64,000 nucleotides of DNA, taken from positions 9,200,900 through 9,264,899 of the forward strand of contig NC_066586.1 in NCBI RefSeq assembly GCF_905475345.1. Direction: 5' to 3'. Under the pieces are notes generated by a model. It was given only the letters and a program-made list of their open reading frames with translations, ran no database searches and was not told the DNA's origin. Positions 53,309 through 64,000 of this stretch are shown one piece after another (position 1 is the stretch's first letter; every line of letters starts with the position of its first letter). This stretch comes from Vespula vulgaris (lineage: Eukaryota > Arthropoda > Insecta > Hymenoptera > Vespidae). The position numbers were made by a program, and so were the translations under genes.

Positions 53309-55339
53309 TATATCCTCCTTCAGTTCTCAATAACACAATTACTCAAAATATTATTTTCTTACTTTTTCTCATTTATATAAATGTATACTATCTAAAAAAT
53401 ATAAAAACTAGATTAAATTCTTAAAAAATTAAAATAACTGACATAAATTGTAAATTGTTATAACATACATTTATCTTTTATAAATTAATCAACAATAGTA
53501 AACAACATTACTAATCTAATGGCTTATGTAATATATAAAATCTTAATAATTCTCTCAGCGTTGGTCATGCACAATTTAAGAGTTAAACCAAACATTATGT
53601 TATATTACAATTTATACAGTTGATCTAAAGATCAAAGATGTTTTTGGATAAAAAAACGATAAAATTTTTTTAAATAAAATCACGTATAAGAGCTATAAAA
53701 CATTATCATACAATATTTAATAATAAAATCTATAGTCTTTACCTTTGAATAACAATCATTAATACATGCTGTTTCAAATCACAACGTAAAGATTACCGAA
53801 ATATTTTTGCAATAACTTTGCAATAGAGTACCAAAAAGATGATTAAAGGGTCCTCTTCTCTGCGTTTAATAAGATAAATAAGCCAATATCAGATGGTTCG
53901 TTATGCATCTTTAAATGGTTGGAAAAAATTTTGTGATTCGTTTCGATTGATTTTGTTTTTTCTTCTAATATTTTCATTAAAGTAATATATATTAGAGTAC
54001 ATAAAATCACCAAGCGTGATCGACAGTCACCATGTATGACGTCACAAAATGGTAAAATACATGTCAAAATACCAGTGCTAGAAGTTTGTTTATGATTGGT
54101 CATTGCTTCTGATCTGAGATTGGTCCATTTCTTTAGAAGAGAGTTCACAGTTTTTTGTAAGTATACAAAATTATTTTAATTTTATATTAAGATTTACAAT
54201 GAAAAAATATTATTTCAATAAAATTTTAATTCACTACATATACTAAATTAATGCACAGTATTACTATAACGGAAAGACTAATTCATCATTATAAACGAAA
54301 TTATAGTGACTACGGTATAAGGGGTCAATTTTTCTAATAAAGTTAATACTACTCTTAAAACTGAATAAATTTTAAGACGTCACAATATCAAACTTTGTAT
54401 CAGAATTTTTAATATATAAAGTATTTAGATTATAAATTCATTATAAAGGTTAAAATTACTTCTTCGACGCGTAAGAAAAGAACTTCCAGTATAATACGGC
54501 AACGCCTAAAACAATAATTTTCATTTCAAAAAATCTCAATAGATCATAATCTGTTTACTGACGAATTCCGTTAAGTAAAATTTAAAACCTGTAAAACGAA
54601 TTTTGGCTTGAATAGTATATGTCAGGGTATGCTATTCATAATATAATGTTCATTATCAAAAACAGTCAAGAGTTTTTGAATCAGTTTTATACCAACTTTT
54701 GGAACTTGACTTTGACATTTACACTTGAATTTACAACCAAAAATTAACAAAAGCTTTCAATATAGGATTCACCTGTACTACCTCTTTTCATTGCTGAAAA
54801 ATTAAGAAAAATTTTTGAACACGCCTTTATACAAGCCCTAAAACTAATTGCATATCTTCAAAGAGAAATTAATTATAAATAATATACAGTAAAATTCAAC
54901 TTCAAAGATGTAATGAAAGTTTTATAAATTCTTCTGTCAATCACTTCTTTTATCTGGTCACTTATTATGAATTCTATATCAATATATTCCAATTACAAAA
55001 TTACTTTCTAAGAATTAAAATTCATCTGTTTATATCTTATAAATATTAAAGAAATATTTTTCTCGCAAGTATTCTACAAATCAAGATTTATCTTCCATAA
55101 ATATAGATATTGGTTTTCTTTAATGATTTCTAAAATTATTTCTTTGCTTGGTATAGTAATATTAATCTTCATGGCTATATATAATATTTTATTTTTTCTT
55201 GGAACAAAGTAGATAATCTAGGTTTCTTGAATTTTGTTATTACATAAATATTGAAATTATCTTATTTTTGCTTATACTTTGCTTATACAATAACAAGAAT
55301 ATTTAATCCATATATATATACGTTAATTAATCAATTTTA
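53309..55339. other. ABCB6 upstream region and spacer
   Basis: 2 kb without a recognised gene. A perfect CRE palindrome TGACGTCA at 54037-54044 and two ATTGG (CCAAT) boxes at about 54096-54125 make 54.03-54.15 kb a likely ABCB6 promoter. A 101-codon minus-strand frame (53843-54148) overlaps it and has no family features. Confidence 0.5.
54037..54044. promoter_or_regulatory. CRE/ATF palindrome with nearby CCAAT boxes
   Basis: Perfect TGACGTCA about 730 bp upstream of the ABCB6 start, followed within 100 bp by two GATTGGTC-type inverted CCAAT boxes. Placement suggests the ABCB6 promoter, which would imply a spliced 5' UTR. Confidence 0.45.
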
Positions 55340-55649
55340 TAATCGCGATCCTTCTTTTATCCATAATTTTTCTATAATAAATAGGTACATATTAGATTAT
55401 TAAACGTCCCAAGCAAAATATAACTTTCCACTGAAGTGAAATATATGTTTCTGACTATAAGGACTGACCTAAAATATTAATTTATTATCTATGCTGAATA
55501 ATTATCCTCAGTTCTATCTAAGTATATATCTACAAAAATTTAATAGTTAAAATGAAGAATGAAGCATATTTATCTCCACTTAAACATTTCTTTATATAAT
55601 AATAAAGAAACTCTTCCCTGCTTTGTATATAATAATAATGTTAAATACT

Positions 55650-56795
55650 CCTTGTTCATTCCGCGTTGCTCTCCCTAATCTGATTCGGTATTTTCCGTAG
55701 TTTATTATCTATTCCAATCTTCGATGTTGAGACAACTCCTGTTTGCGTATACGCCCAAGTTCGGTTCCATAAGTTTAACTCCTTTCACGTATTGTCGGAG
55801 GAAGTTTGTGACTATGCGGTCCCAATTCATCACTTACGCCATTATCCAAGATTTAAGATTGTAGATGGTGAGGTAACAAGTGATCGGTTAAATACTTATG
55901 CTCTTTCATTGTTACAACCATCCATAATACATCAAATCCTGCGATAGCTACTTTTGCGTAGACGATTTTATGTTTTACTTTGTCAATAGGAAACCTGTCA
56001 AGTTTGTTCCGTTCAACCTAAATAACTGTTCAGATCCTCTGCATTTGTTCTTACCGCAACATGCTTATTAGAAATGCATTTCTAGGTTTAGTGGCTTTCA
56101 ATATTTTTGTTCATACTAGATCCGTAGTTTCTACAGATTCGGAATTGGGAGAAGCACACACACACACACACAAAAGCAACCTCGCGCTCGCTAATAATAA
56201 GATCGTAATAAGTTATTATATTGCTATAGTTACAGATTCAGCTGAAAACTCCGTTCAAGTTTTTCATTATTAACACATACAGTAGGATCAACCAGTGCCG
56301 TTGTCCAAAGTTGGAGAAGAGCAAGACCATTGTCAAGACATCATAACATGCTAATACATGCGCCTTTCTGCATTTTTGAAAAGAACTCGCTCAATGTGAA
56401 TAGGCAATTATTGTCGATAGCGTCTTATCTATAAGTTCAATGGCTTAACTTGATTAGATCGTCTAAATATCTATTTCTAATCCCCATTAAGTAATAGCTA
56501 TGTGAATTATATAAATCATATCTCTTCCTTCCTTTGCATATCATATTAGTGTTAAAGAGAATCAGTTGCATTTTGATGTCTTGACGAGGATGCTGTACCA
56601 TTGTCAAGCTTATGATATTAAACGTCCTTATCAGAAGGTCTTGGTGGCTCTATTGGGCCTGTGCCGAAAATCATTAATTACTGACTTATCGAAGCAAACA
56701 TGACCAATTGAATTTGACCTCTCAATCTGCGAATAGCATGGTACATAGATAAGTTTAGAAATGCAACAGGACTTATCCGATTAGGTTAATTAGAA
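55650..56795. repeat. 1,146-bp duplicated block, copy A
   Basis: Direct repeat of 57731-58876 at an offset of 2,081 bp. Reading both copies side by side I find four substitutions and no indel (about 99.7% identity). Its edges are sharp: similarity begins at CCTTGTTCATTCCGCG and ends after TTAGGTTAATTAGAA. Confidence 0.97.
56151..56172. repeat. Short (CA)n inside the duplicated block
   Basis: About 9 CA units, the same length in both duplicate copies, consistent with recent duplication. Confidence 0.8.
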
Positions 56796-57210
56796 GTTGA
56801 ATATTTTTCCTCTTATCGCTATAGTTACGAATTTAGGGGAAACCGCAATTCAAGCTCTCCGATATCAGAAGCAAGAAGATTTTCAGCGACAAGTGCCAAT
56901 CGCCAAAAAAGCAGTAAGACAAGACTGTGGTTAGGAATTTATGCACTGGGGAATGATTTGTGTCTTTCTCAAATAGAAAATGAGCAGAATATGGATGAAT
57001 GGTTACTGACAATACTCCTGTATCTACAAATTCAATGGTTTAACGTGATGATATTCTAGACATACATATATCTAATTTCTATCATAGAGATAGGGTGCAA
57101 GTATGTGAGCATGTGTCCATAAATTTTCTTGTCATACAAAATGGCTGTTTGGAGAATTATTCTCCGAGCATTGAGTGATGAAACCACAGGTAATGAAAAA
57201 AAAAATTAAA

Positions 57211-57730
57211 AAAAATTTTCATCCTACTAATCCTCCAAGCATGGAGAAACAATCTGTCCTTGACGACGTTGTATCGATAAGGTAATATCGATATGTTAGT
57301 TATCGGTGGTGAATAAGTGACGCCAGAGGGCGCGCAAACGGCATTACTGCCCTTGGCAATGAAAGGTTATCGACGGTCGTCTCGTATCGACCTGAAACAG
57401 TTTCAAACTCTTCAAATAGAATTGATGGTGTTGAGATTAAATTGTGATATTTATTCCGTTAAGATTTAGGTTCAATTCGGTTACTCTTCTTCTCTTATTA
57501 TTTTACGTGTATGTGCTTGCGCGCGCGCGCGTGTTTTTGTGTGTGAGAGAGAGATCGAAAAAGACCGACTTAGTGCCTCCCTATTGCCTCGAATCGCGAA
57601 TTGATTATTGCTGTGCTTTTGTTCATCTATTTCATTATAGGCGCTAAACTTTTCTTACATTTGATATTCACAAAGGTGATATAACTTGTATAAAACTGAA
57701 CAAGATCTATTATTAGGTTATTTAAATAAT
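57211..57730. other. Unique spacer with promoter-like motifs
   Basis: This stretch is found only between the two duplicated blocks. It has a perfect TATCGATA (the DRE motif of insect housekeeping promoters) at 57272-57279, GC-rich GACGCCAGAGGGCGCGC just downstream and a CG/GT alternation near 57520. The + strand frame at 57444-57647 has no family features. It could be an orphaned promoter. Confidence 0.35.
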
Positions 57731-58876
57731 CCTTGTTCATTCCGCGTTGCTCTCCCTAATCTGATTCGGTATTTTCCGTAGTTTATTATCTATTCCAATC
57801 TTCGATGTTGAGACAACTCCTGTTTGCGTATACGCCCAAGTTCGGTTCCATAAGTTTAACTCCTTTCACGTATTGTCGGAGGAAGTTTGTGACTATGCGG
57901 TCCCAATTCATCACTTACGCCATTATCCAAGATTTAAGATTGTAGATGGTGAGGTAACAAGTGATCGGTTAAATACTTGTGCTCTTTCATTGTTACAACC
58001 ATCCATAATACATCAAATCCTGCGATAGCTACTTTTGCGTAGACGATTTTATGTTTTACTTTGTCAATAGGAAACCTGTCAAGTTTGTTCCGTTCAACCT
58101 AAATAACTGTTCAGATCCTCTGCATTTGTTCTTACCGCAACATGCTTATTAGAAATGCATTTCTAGGTTTAGTGGCTTTCAATATTTTTGTTCATACTAG
58201 ATCCGTAGTTTCTACAGATTCGGAATTGGGAGAAGCACACACACACACACACAAAAGCAACCTCGCGCTCGCTAATAATAAGATCGTAATAAGTTATTAT
58301 ATTGCTATAGTTACAGATTCAGCTGAAAACTCCGTTCAAGTTTTTCATTATTAACACATACAGTAGGATCAACCAGTGCCGTTGTCCAAAGTTGGAGAAG
58401 AGCAAGACCATTGTCAAGACATCATAACATGCTAATACATGCGCCTTTCTGCATTTTTGAAAAGAACTCGCTCAATGTGAATAGGCAATTATTATCGATA
58501 GCGTCTTATCTATAAGTTCAATGGCTTAACTTGATTAGATCGTCTAAATATCTATTTCTAATCCCCATTAAGTAATAGCTATTTGAATTATATAAATCAT
58601 ATCTCTTCCTTCCTTTGCATATCATATTAGTGTTAAAGAGAATCAGTTGCATTTTGATGTCTTGACGAGGATGCTGTACCATTGTCAAGCTTATGATATT
58701 AAACGTCCTTATCAGAAGGTCTTGGTGGCTCTATTGGGCCTGTGCCTAAAATCATTAATTACTGACTTATCGAAGCAAACATGACCAATTGAATTTGACC
58801 TCTCAATCTGCGAATAGCATGGTACATAGATAAGTTTAGAAATGCAACAGGACTTATCCGATTAGGTTAATTAGAA
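57731..58876. repeat. 1,146-bp duplicated block, copy B
   Basis: Second copy of the block described at 55650-56795, same orientation. Confidence 0.97.
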
Positions 58877-59215
58877 CTTGAGAAGTTATGTTTCTAATTT
58901 TTATTATAGTGATGTAGTGTAGGAACATGATATATTATGACTTACTTTGTATATCTTGCATGTCAGAAACTTTGTATACCATATATTATGTTCTTATATA
59001 AAAGTGGTGGTTATATGATTATTGTTAGAACACTACTAAATTATAACTGATAAAGTAATAATTTTAATAATATTTATTATCTTATTAGGAATGTAACATA
59101 TAAGTTATATTCTAGTTCTTATTTCTTATGAAGAATAATAGATGACACATAACTGGATTGTACAGTACATCAATACATTCAAATTAATTATTGTTATGTT
59201 TACAATAACGAAAAA
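57731..59215 (-). pseudogene. Decayed ABCB6 duplicate, copy 2
   Basis: The left part is the duplicated block and so carries the same exon 2/intron 1 and intron 3/exon 3 remnants. Past 58877 the sequence departs from copy 1 and aligns with ABCB6 intron 1 (TTCTAATTTTTATTAT) and exon 1 (ACACATAACTGGATTGT at about 59150, matching the codons for the QLWMY region). Compared with copy 1, the second exon 2 remnant is missing, so the two copies differ by a deletion or came from different breakpoints. Confidence 0.7.
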
Positions 59216-59744
59216 CTATCACTACTTTAGTAGGCTTTCATGTAAAATGTAATATAATAATCCTGTAAGATTGACATATAATTTATGACCGCAGGAATTA
59301 TTTTGCTCAACTTTTAATTCTAACCAGTAATATTTTAAAGCATTTCCACATACGTATTCAAATATTTAATGGAAATTTTAAATACACACAGTAATGCACA
59401 TCTTCTGTCATTTGTAAATATTTTTATTCACATTTTAGGAGCATAAGGAATAATTTAGTAGCACTTTTAAGTACACAACAAAATAATTTAGAGAACAATA
59501 CAGGTATGCCTTAATATATTTAAAAGTACTTTACCATACACCTAATAATGTATATCTAGCAGCATCCGTTAATGTTCCTTCGCACTTCGGTAGATGATAA
59601 GAATAATATAGAAAAGAATAAACAACCTTACATATAATTGAATTACGAAACACATTGCGAAACACGCTGTAGTCGAACGCCACCTCTTAGTGCTCCGCTG
59701 AACTTCGTAACACGGAAAGAAATAATGTAGGGAATAATAAAGCA
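59216..59744. other. Transition zone between ABCB6 debris and satellite
   Basis: AT-rich. From about 59690 it shows faint satellite similarity (for example AACACGGAAAG), so the array edge is degenerate. No gene seen. Confidence 0.6.
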
Positions 59745-60580
59745 AAAAGGAAAACGATATGGTCCTCATTAGTAGAAATAAACGTACATTAAGAAACAAA
59801 CAATTGGAAGAGTGTCTTGCCTTCTCTTCGAGATATATCGAACTCCAGAAAGCGGAAAGGAATACGATAAGGTCCTCATCAATAGCATTAAATGTACATT
59901 AAGAAACAAACAATTGGAAGAGTGTCTTGCCTTCCCTTCGAGATATATCGAACTCCAGAAGGCGGAAAGGAATACGATAAAGTCCACGTTAATAGAATTA
60001 AATGTACATTAAGAAATAAGCAATTAGAAGAGTGTTCTGCCTCCCGTTCGAGATATATCGAACTCCAGAAGGCGGAAAGGGATACGATAAGGTCCACGTA
60101 AATAGAAATAAACGTACATTAAGAAACAAACAATTGGAAGAGTGTCTTGCGTTCCGTTCGAGATATATCGAACTCCAGAAGGCGGAAAGGAATACGATAA
60201 GGTCCACGTTAATAGAATTGAATGTACATTAAGAAACAAGCAATTAGAAGAGTGTCCTGCCATCCGTTCGAGATATATCGAACTCCAGAAGGCGGGAAGG
60301 AGTACGATAAGGTCCACGTTAATAGAATTAAATGTACATTAAGAAACAAGCAATTAGAAGAGTGTCCTGCATTCCCTTCGAGATATATCGAACTCCAGAA
60401 GGCGGAAAGGAATACGATAAAGATCTCATTAATAGAAATAAATGTCCATTAAGAAACAAACAATTGGAAGAGTGTCTTGCCTTCCGTTCGAGATATATCG
60501 AACTCCAGAAGGCGGAAAGGAATACGATAAGGTCCACGTTAATAGAATTAAATGTACATTAAGAAACAAACAATTGGAAG

Positions 60581-60925
60581 AGTGTCCTGCCTTCCGTTCG
60601 AGATATATCGAACTCCAGAAGGCGGAAAGGAATACGATAAGGATCTCATTAATAGAAATAAATGTCCATTAAGAAACAAACAATTGGAAGAGTGTCTTGC
60701 GTTCCGTTCGAGATATATCGAACTCCAGAAGGGGGTAAGGAATACGAGAAGGTCCACGTTAATAGAATTGAATGTACATTAAGAAACAAGCAATTAGAAG
60801 AGTGTCCTGCCATCCGTTCGAGATATATCGAACTCCAGAAGGCGGGAAGGAGTACGATAAGGTCCACGTTAATAAAATTACATGTACATTAAGAAACAAG
60901 CAATTGGAAGAGTGTCTTGCCTTCC
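60581..60925. repeat. Higher-order block within the satellite, copy 1
   Basis: About 345 bp of variant units that recur apparently identically at about 61680-62024, 1,099 bp away (ten units, one of them 109 bp). Confidence 0.85.
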
Positions 60926-61679
60926 CTTCGAGATATATCGAACTCCAGAAGGCGGAAAGGAATACGATAAGGATCTCATTAATAGAAATAAATGTCCATT
61001 AAGAAACAAGCAATTAGAAGATTGTACTGCCCTCCCTTCGAGATATATCGAACTCCAGAAGGCTGAAAGGAATACGATAAAGTCCACGTTAATAGAATTA
61101 ATTGTACATTAAGAAACAAGCAATTAGAAGAGTGTCTTGCCTTCCGTTCGAGATATATCGAACTCCAGAAGGCGGGAAGGAGTACGATAAGGTCCACGTT
61201 AATAGAATTGAATGTACATTAAGAAACAAGCAATTAGAAGAGTGTCCTGCCTCCCGTTCGAGATATATCGAACTCCAGAAGGCGGAAAGGAATACGATAA
61301 GGTCGACGTTAATAGAAATAAACGTACATTAAGAAACAAACAATTGGAAGAGTGTCTTGCGTTCCGTTCGAGATATATCGAACTCCAGAAGGCGGTAAGG
61401 AATACGATAAGGTCCACGTAAATAGAAATAAACGTACATTAAGAAACAAACAATTGGAAGAGTGTCTTGCCTTCCGTTCGAGATATATCGAACTCCAGAA
61501 GGCGGAAAGGAATACGATAAGGATCTCATTAATAGAAATAAATGTCCATTAAGAAACAAACAATTGGAAGAGTGTCTTGCGTTCCGTTCGAGATATATCG
61601 AACTCCAGAAGGGGGTAAGGAATACGAGAAGGTCCACGTTAATAGAATTGAATGTACATTAAGAACAAGCAATTAGAAG

Positions 61680-62024
61680 AGTGTCCTGCCTTCCGTTCGA
61701 GATATATCGAACTCCAGAAGGCGGAAAGGAATACGATAAGGATCTCATTAATAGAAATAAATGTCCATTAAGAAACAAACAATTGGAAGAGTGTCTTGCG
61801 TTCCGTTCGAGATATATCGAACTCCAGAAGGGGGTAAGGAATACGAGAAGGTCCACGTTAATAGAATTGAATGTACATTAAGAAACAAGCAATTAGAAGA
61901 GTGTCCTGCCATCCGTTCGAGATATATCGAACTCCAGAAGGCGGGAAGGAGTACGATAAGGTCCACGTTAATAAAATTACATGTACATTAAGAAACAAGC
62001 AATTGGAAGAGTGTCTTGCCTTCC
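61680..62024. repeat. Higher-order block within the satellite, copy 2
   Basis: Second copy of the variant block at 60581-60925. A shorter third copy of part of it is at about 61501-61655, two units away. Confidence 0.85.
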
Positions 62025-64000
62025 GTTCGAGATATATCGAACTCAAGAAGGCGGGAAGGAGTACGATAAGGTCCACGTTAATAGAATTGAATGTACATTA
62101 AGAAACAAGCAATTAGAAGAGTGTCCTGCCTCCCGTTCGAGATATATCGAACTCCAGAAGGCGGAAAGGAATACGATAAGGTCGACGTTAATAAAATTAA
62201 ATGTACATTAAGAAACAAACAATTGGAAGAGTGTCTTGCCTTCCCTTCGAGATATATCGAACTCAAGAAGGCGGGAAGGAGTACGATAAGGTCCACGTTA
62301 ATAGAATTGAATGTACATTAAGAAACAAGCAATTAGAAGAGTGTCCTGCCTCCCGTTCGAGATATATCGAACTCTAGAAGGCGGAAAGGAATACGATAAG
62401 GTCCACGTTAATAGAATTAAATGTACATTAAGAAACAAACAATTGGAAGAGTGTCCTGCCTCCCGTTCGAGATATATCGAACTCTAGAAGGCGGAAAGGA
62501 ATACGATAAGGTCCACGTTAATAGAATTAAATGTACATTAAGAAACAATCAATTAGAAGAGTGTCCTGCCTCCCGTTCGAGATATATCGAACTCCAGAAG
62601 GCGGAAAGAAATTCTGTAAGGTCCACGTTAATAGAATTAAACGTACATTAAGAAACAAGCAATTAGAAGAGTGTCCTGTCATCTGTTCGAGATATATCGA
62701 ACTCTAGAAGGCGGAAAGGAATACGATAAGGTCCACGTTAATTGAATTAAATGTACATTAAGAAACAATCAATTAGAAGAGTGTCCTGCCTCCCGTTCAT
62801 GATATATCGAACTCCAGGAGGCGGAAAGGAATACTATAAGGTCCACGTTAATAGAATTAAATGTACATTAAGAAACAAACAATTGGAAGAGTGTCCTGCC
62901 TCCCGTTCGAGATATATCGAACTCCAGGAGGCGGAAAGGAATACTATAAGGTCCACGTTAATAGAATTAAATGTACATTAAGAAACAAACAATTGGAAGA
63001 GTGTCCTGCCTCCCGTTCGAGATATATCGAACTCCAGAAGGCGGAAAGGAATACAACAAGGTCCACATTAATAGAATTAAATGTACATTAAGAAACAAGC
63101 AATTAGAAGAGTATCCTGCCGTCCGTTCGAGATATATCGAACTCCAGAAGGCGGAAAGGAATACAATAAGGTCCACGTTAATGGAATTAAATGTACATTA
63201 AGAAACAAGCAATTAGAAGAGTATCCTGCCTCCCGTTCGAGATATATCGAACTCCAGAAGGCGGAAAGGAATACGATAAGGTCCACGTTAATAGAATTAA
63301 ATGTACATTGAGAAACTAGCAATTAGAAGAGTGTCCTGCCTCCCGTTCGAGATATATCGAACTCCAGAAGGCGGAAAGGAATACGATAAGGTCCACGTTA
63401 ATAGAATTAAATGTACATTGAGAAACTAGCAATTAGAAGAGTGTCCTGCCTCCCGTTCGAGATATATCCGAACTCCAGAAGGCGGAAAGGAATACGATAA
63501 GGTCCACGTTAATAGAATTAAATGTACATTAAGAAACAAGCAATTAGAAGAGTGTCCTGCCTCCCGTTCGAGATATATCGAACTCCAGAACACGGAAAGG
63601 AATACTATAAGGTCCACGTTAATAGAATTAAATGTACATTAAGAAACAAGCAATTAGAAGAGTGTCCTGCCTCCCGTTCGAGATATATCGAACTCCGGAA
63701 GGCGGAAAGGAATACAATAAGGTCCACGTTAATAGAATTAAATGTACATTAAGAAACGTGCAATTAGAAGAGTGTCCTGCCTCCCGTTCGAGATATATCG
63801 AACTCTAGACCGGGCAAAGGAATACGATAAGGTCCACGTTAATAGAATTAAATGTACATTAAGAAACTAGCAATTAGAAGAGTGTCCTGCCTCCCGTTCG
63901 AGATATATCGAACTCCAGAACACGGAAAGGAATACTATAAGGTCTACGTTAATGGAATTAAATGTATATTAAGAAACAAGCAATTAGAAGAGTGTCCTGC

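Larger units (their letters stand above)
55340..57210 (-). pseudogene. Decayed ABCB6 duplicate, copy 1 (mosaic of exons 4 to 1)
   Basis: Nucleotide similarity to the ABCB6 5' half, introns included, in the same orientation. 55360-55645 matches exon 4 and intron 3 (AAATAGGTACATA, AAGCAAAATATAACT). 56225-56520 matches exon 2 and intron 1 (CCGTTCAAGTTTTTC, AACCAGTGCCGTTGTCCAAA). 56540-57200 matches intron 3, exon 3, intron 2, exon 2, intron 1 and part of exon 1 in order (CTGTACCATTGTCAAGC, GATTTTCAGCGACAAGTGCCA, GTGTCCATAAATTTTCTTGTC). Exon 2 is therefore present twice within this copy. Substitutions and indels are dense and frames are broken. Because introns are included this is DNA-level segmental duplication. 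Confidence 0.8.
59745..64000. repeat. 110-bp tandem satellite array, ~38 copies, continues past window
   Basis: Head-to-tail repeat of a 110-bp unit, running from a degenerate left edge to the end of the window. One unit near 61660 is 109 bp and one near 63467 has a 1-bp insertion. Each unit carries the near-palindrome TTCGAGATATATCGAA, followed by CTCCAGAAGGCGG and then AATACGATAAGG. Variants fall into classes, e.g. CAAACAATTGGAAG versus CAAGCAATTAGAAG and GGATCTCATTAAT versus GGTCCACGTTAAT. The left half is mixed and the right half (from about 62.3 kb) is more uniform. The many 66-76 codon frames on both strands only reflect the repeat, since 110 is not a multiple of three. Confidence 0.98.

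Noticed and set aside
53843..54148. 101-codon minus-strand frame upstream of ABCB6
   Set aside because: It overlaps the CRE/CCAAT promoter-like sequence, has no family features and no supporting splice or start context.
56061..56273. 71-codon frame, repeated identically at 58142-58354
   Set aside because: It is identical only because it lies in the recently duplicated block. It contains a CA microsatellite and runs antisense to ABCB6 exon 2 debris.
57320..57340. CTCF-like site (GCCAGAGGGCGCGC)
   Set aside because: Two bases short of the usual core spacing, so not a credible match without a matrix score.
59812..63752. Dozens of 66-76 codon frames on both strands
   Set aside because: All arise from the 110-bp satellite. 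The unit length is not divisible by three, no frame runs on through the array, and there is no independent evidence of coding.
59745..64000. CENP-B box in the satellite unit
   Set aside because: TTCG and CGGG both occur on the minus strand, but the spacing between them does not fit TTCGnnnnAnnCGGG.

Overview
The window is AT-rich eukaryotic DNA with compact, intron-containing genes. It is almost certainly an insect and most probably hymenopteran (bee-like): animal gene families (Galphas, DDX1, NPRL2, CFAP45, ROGDI, ABCB6), short 60-100 bp introns inside housekeeping genes, kilobase introns in Galphas, and abundant GA/CT, TA and ATT microsatellites. The species cannot be fixed from the sequence alone. 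All gene models were spliced by hand from reading frames, GT/AG sites and phase agreement.

Layout. (1) 1-15.7 kb: the last eight coding exons of Galphas on the + strand, with large introns full of microsatellites. (2) 15.7-24.9 kb: a gene desert and probable long 3' UTR, with a TA-flanked MITE candidate and a decayed mariner/Tc1-type element with long inverted repeats. (3) 24.9-30.3 kb: DDX1 (-) and NPRL2 (+), head to head over a 426-bp shared promoter. (4) 30.5-32.5 kb: CFAP45 (-), convergent with NPRL2. (5) 33.5-41.7 kb: a promoter-like island, then a 1,280-residue MYND zinc-finger protein (+) of unknown name with a SUMO-interaction-like motif. (6) 42.3-44.5 kb: a dead theta-class glutathione S-transferase (-), interrupted by fragments of a piggyBac transposase. 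(7) 45.1-46.6 kb: rogdi (+). (8) 48.3-49.5 kb: two tiny single-pass membrane protein genes in tandem (+), possibly paralogous. (9) 49.8-53.3 kb: ABCB6 (-), complete in 11 exons. (10) 55.3-59.2 kb: a mosaic of decayed, repeatedly duplicated copies of the 5' half of ABCB6, including two 1,146-bp blocks that differ at only four positions I could find. (11) 59.7 kb to the window edge: about 38 head-to-tail copies of a 110-bp satellite.

The living genes are mostly unrelated housekeeping functions: G-protein signalling, RNA helicase, GATOR1/TORC1 control, ciliary doublet protein, V-ATPase assembly and porphyrin/metal ABC transport. They do not form a pathway. The most unusual parts are the right-hand 9 kb, where a functional ABC transporter grades into broken duplicates and then a satellite array, and the micropeptide pair. 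I found no convincing tRNA, rRNA, CRISPR or viral gene.
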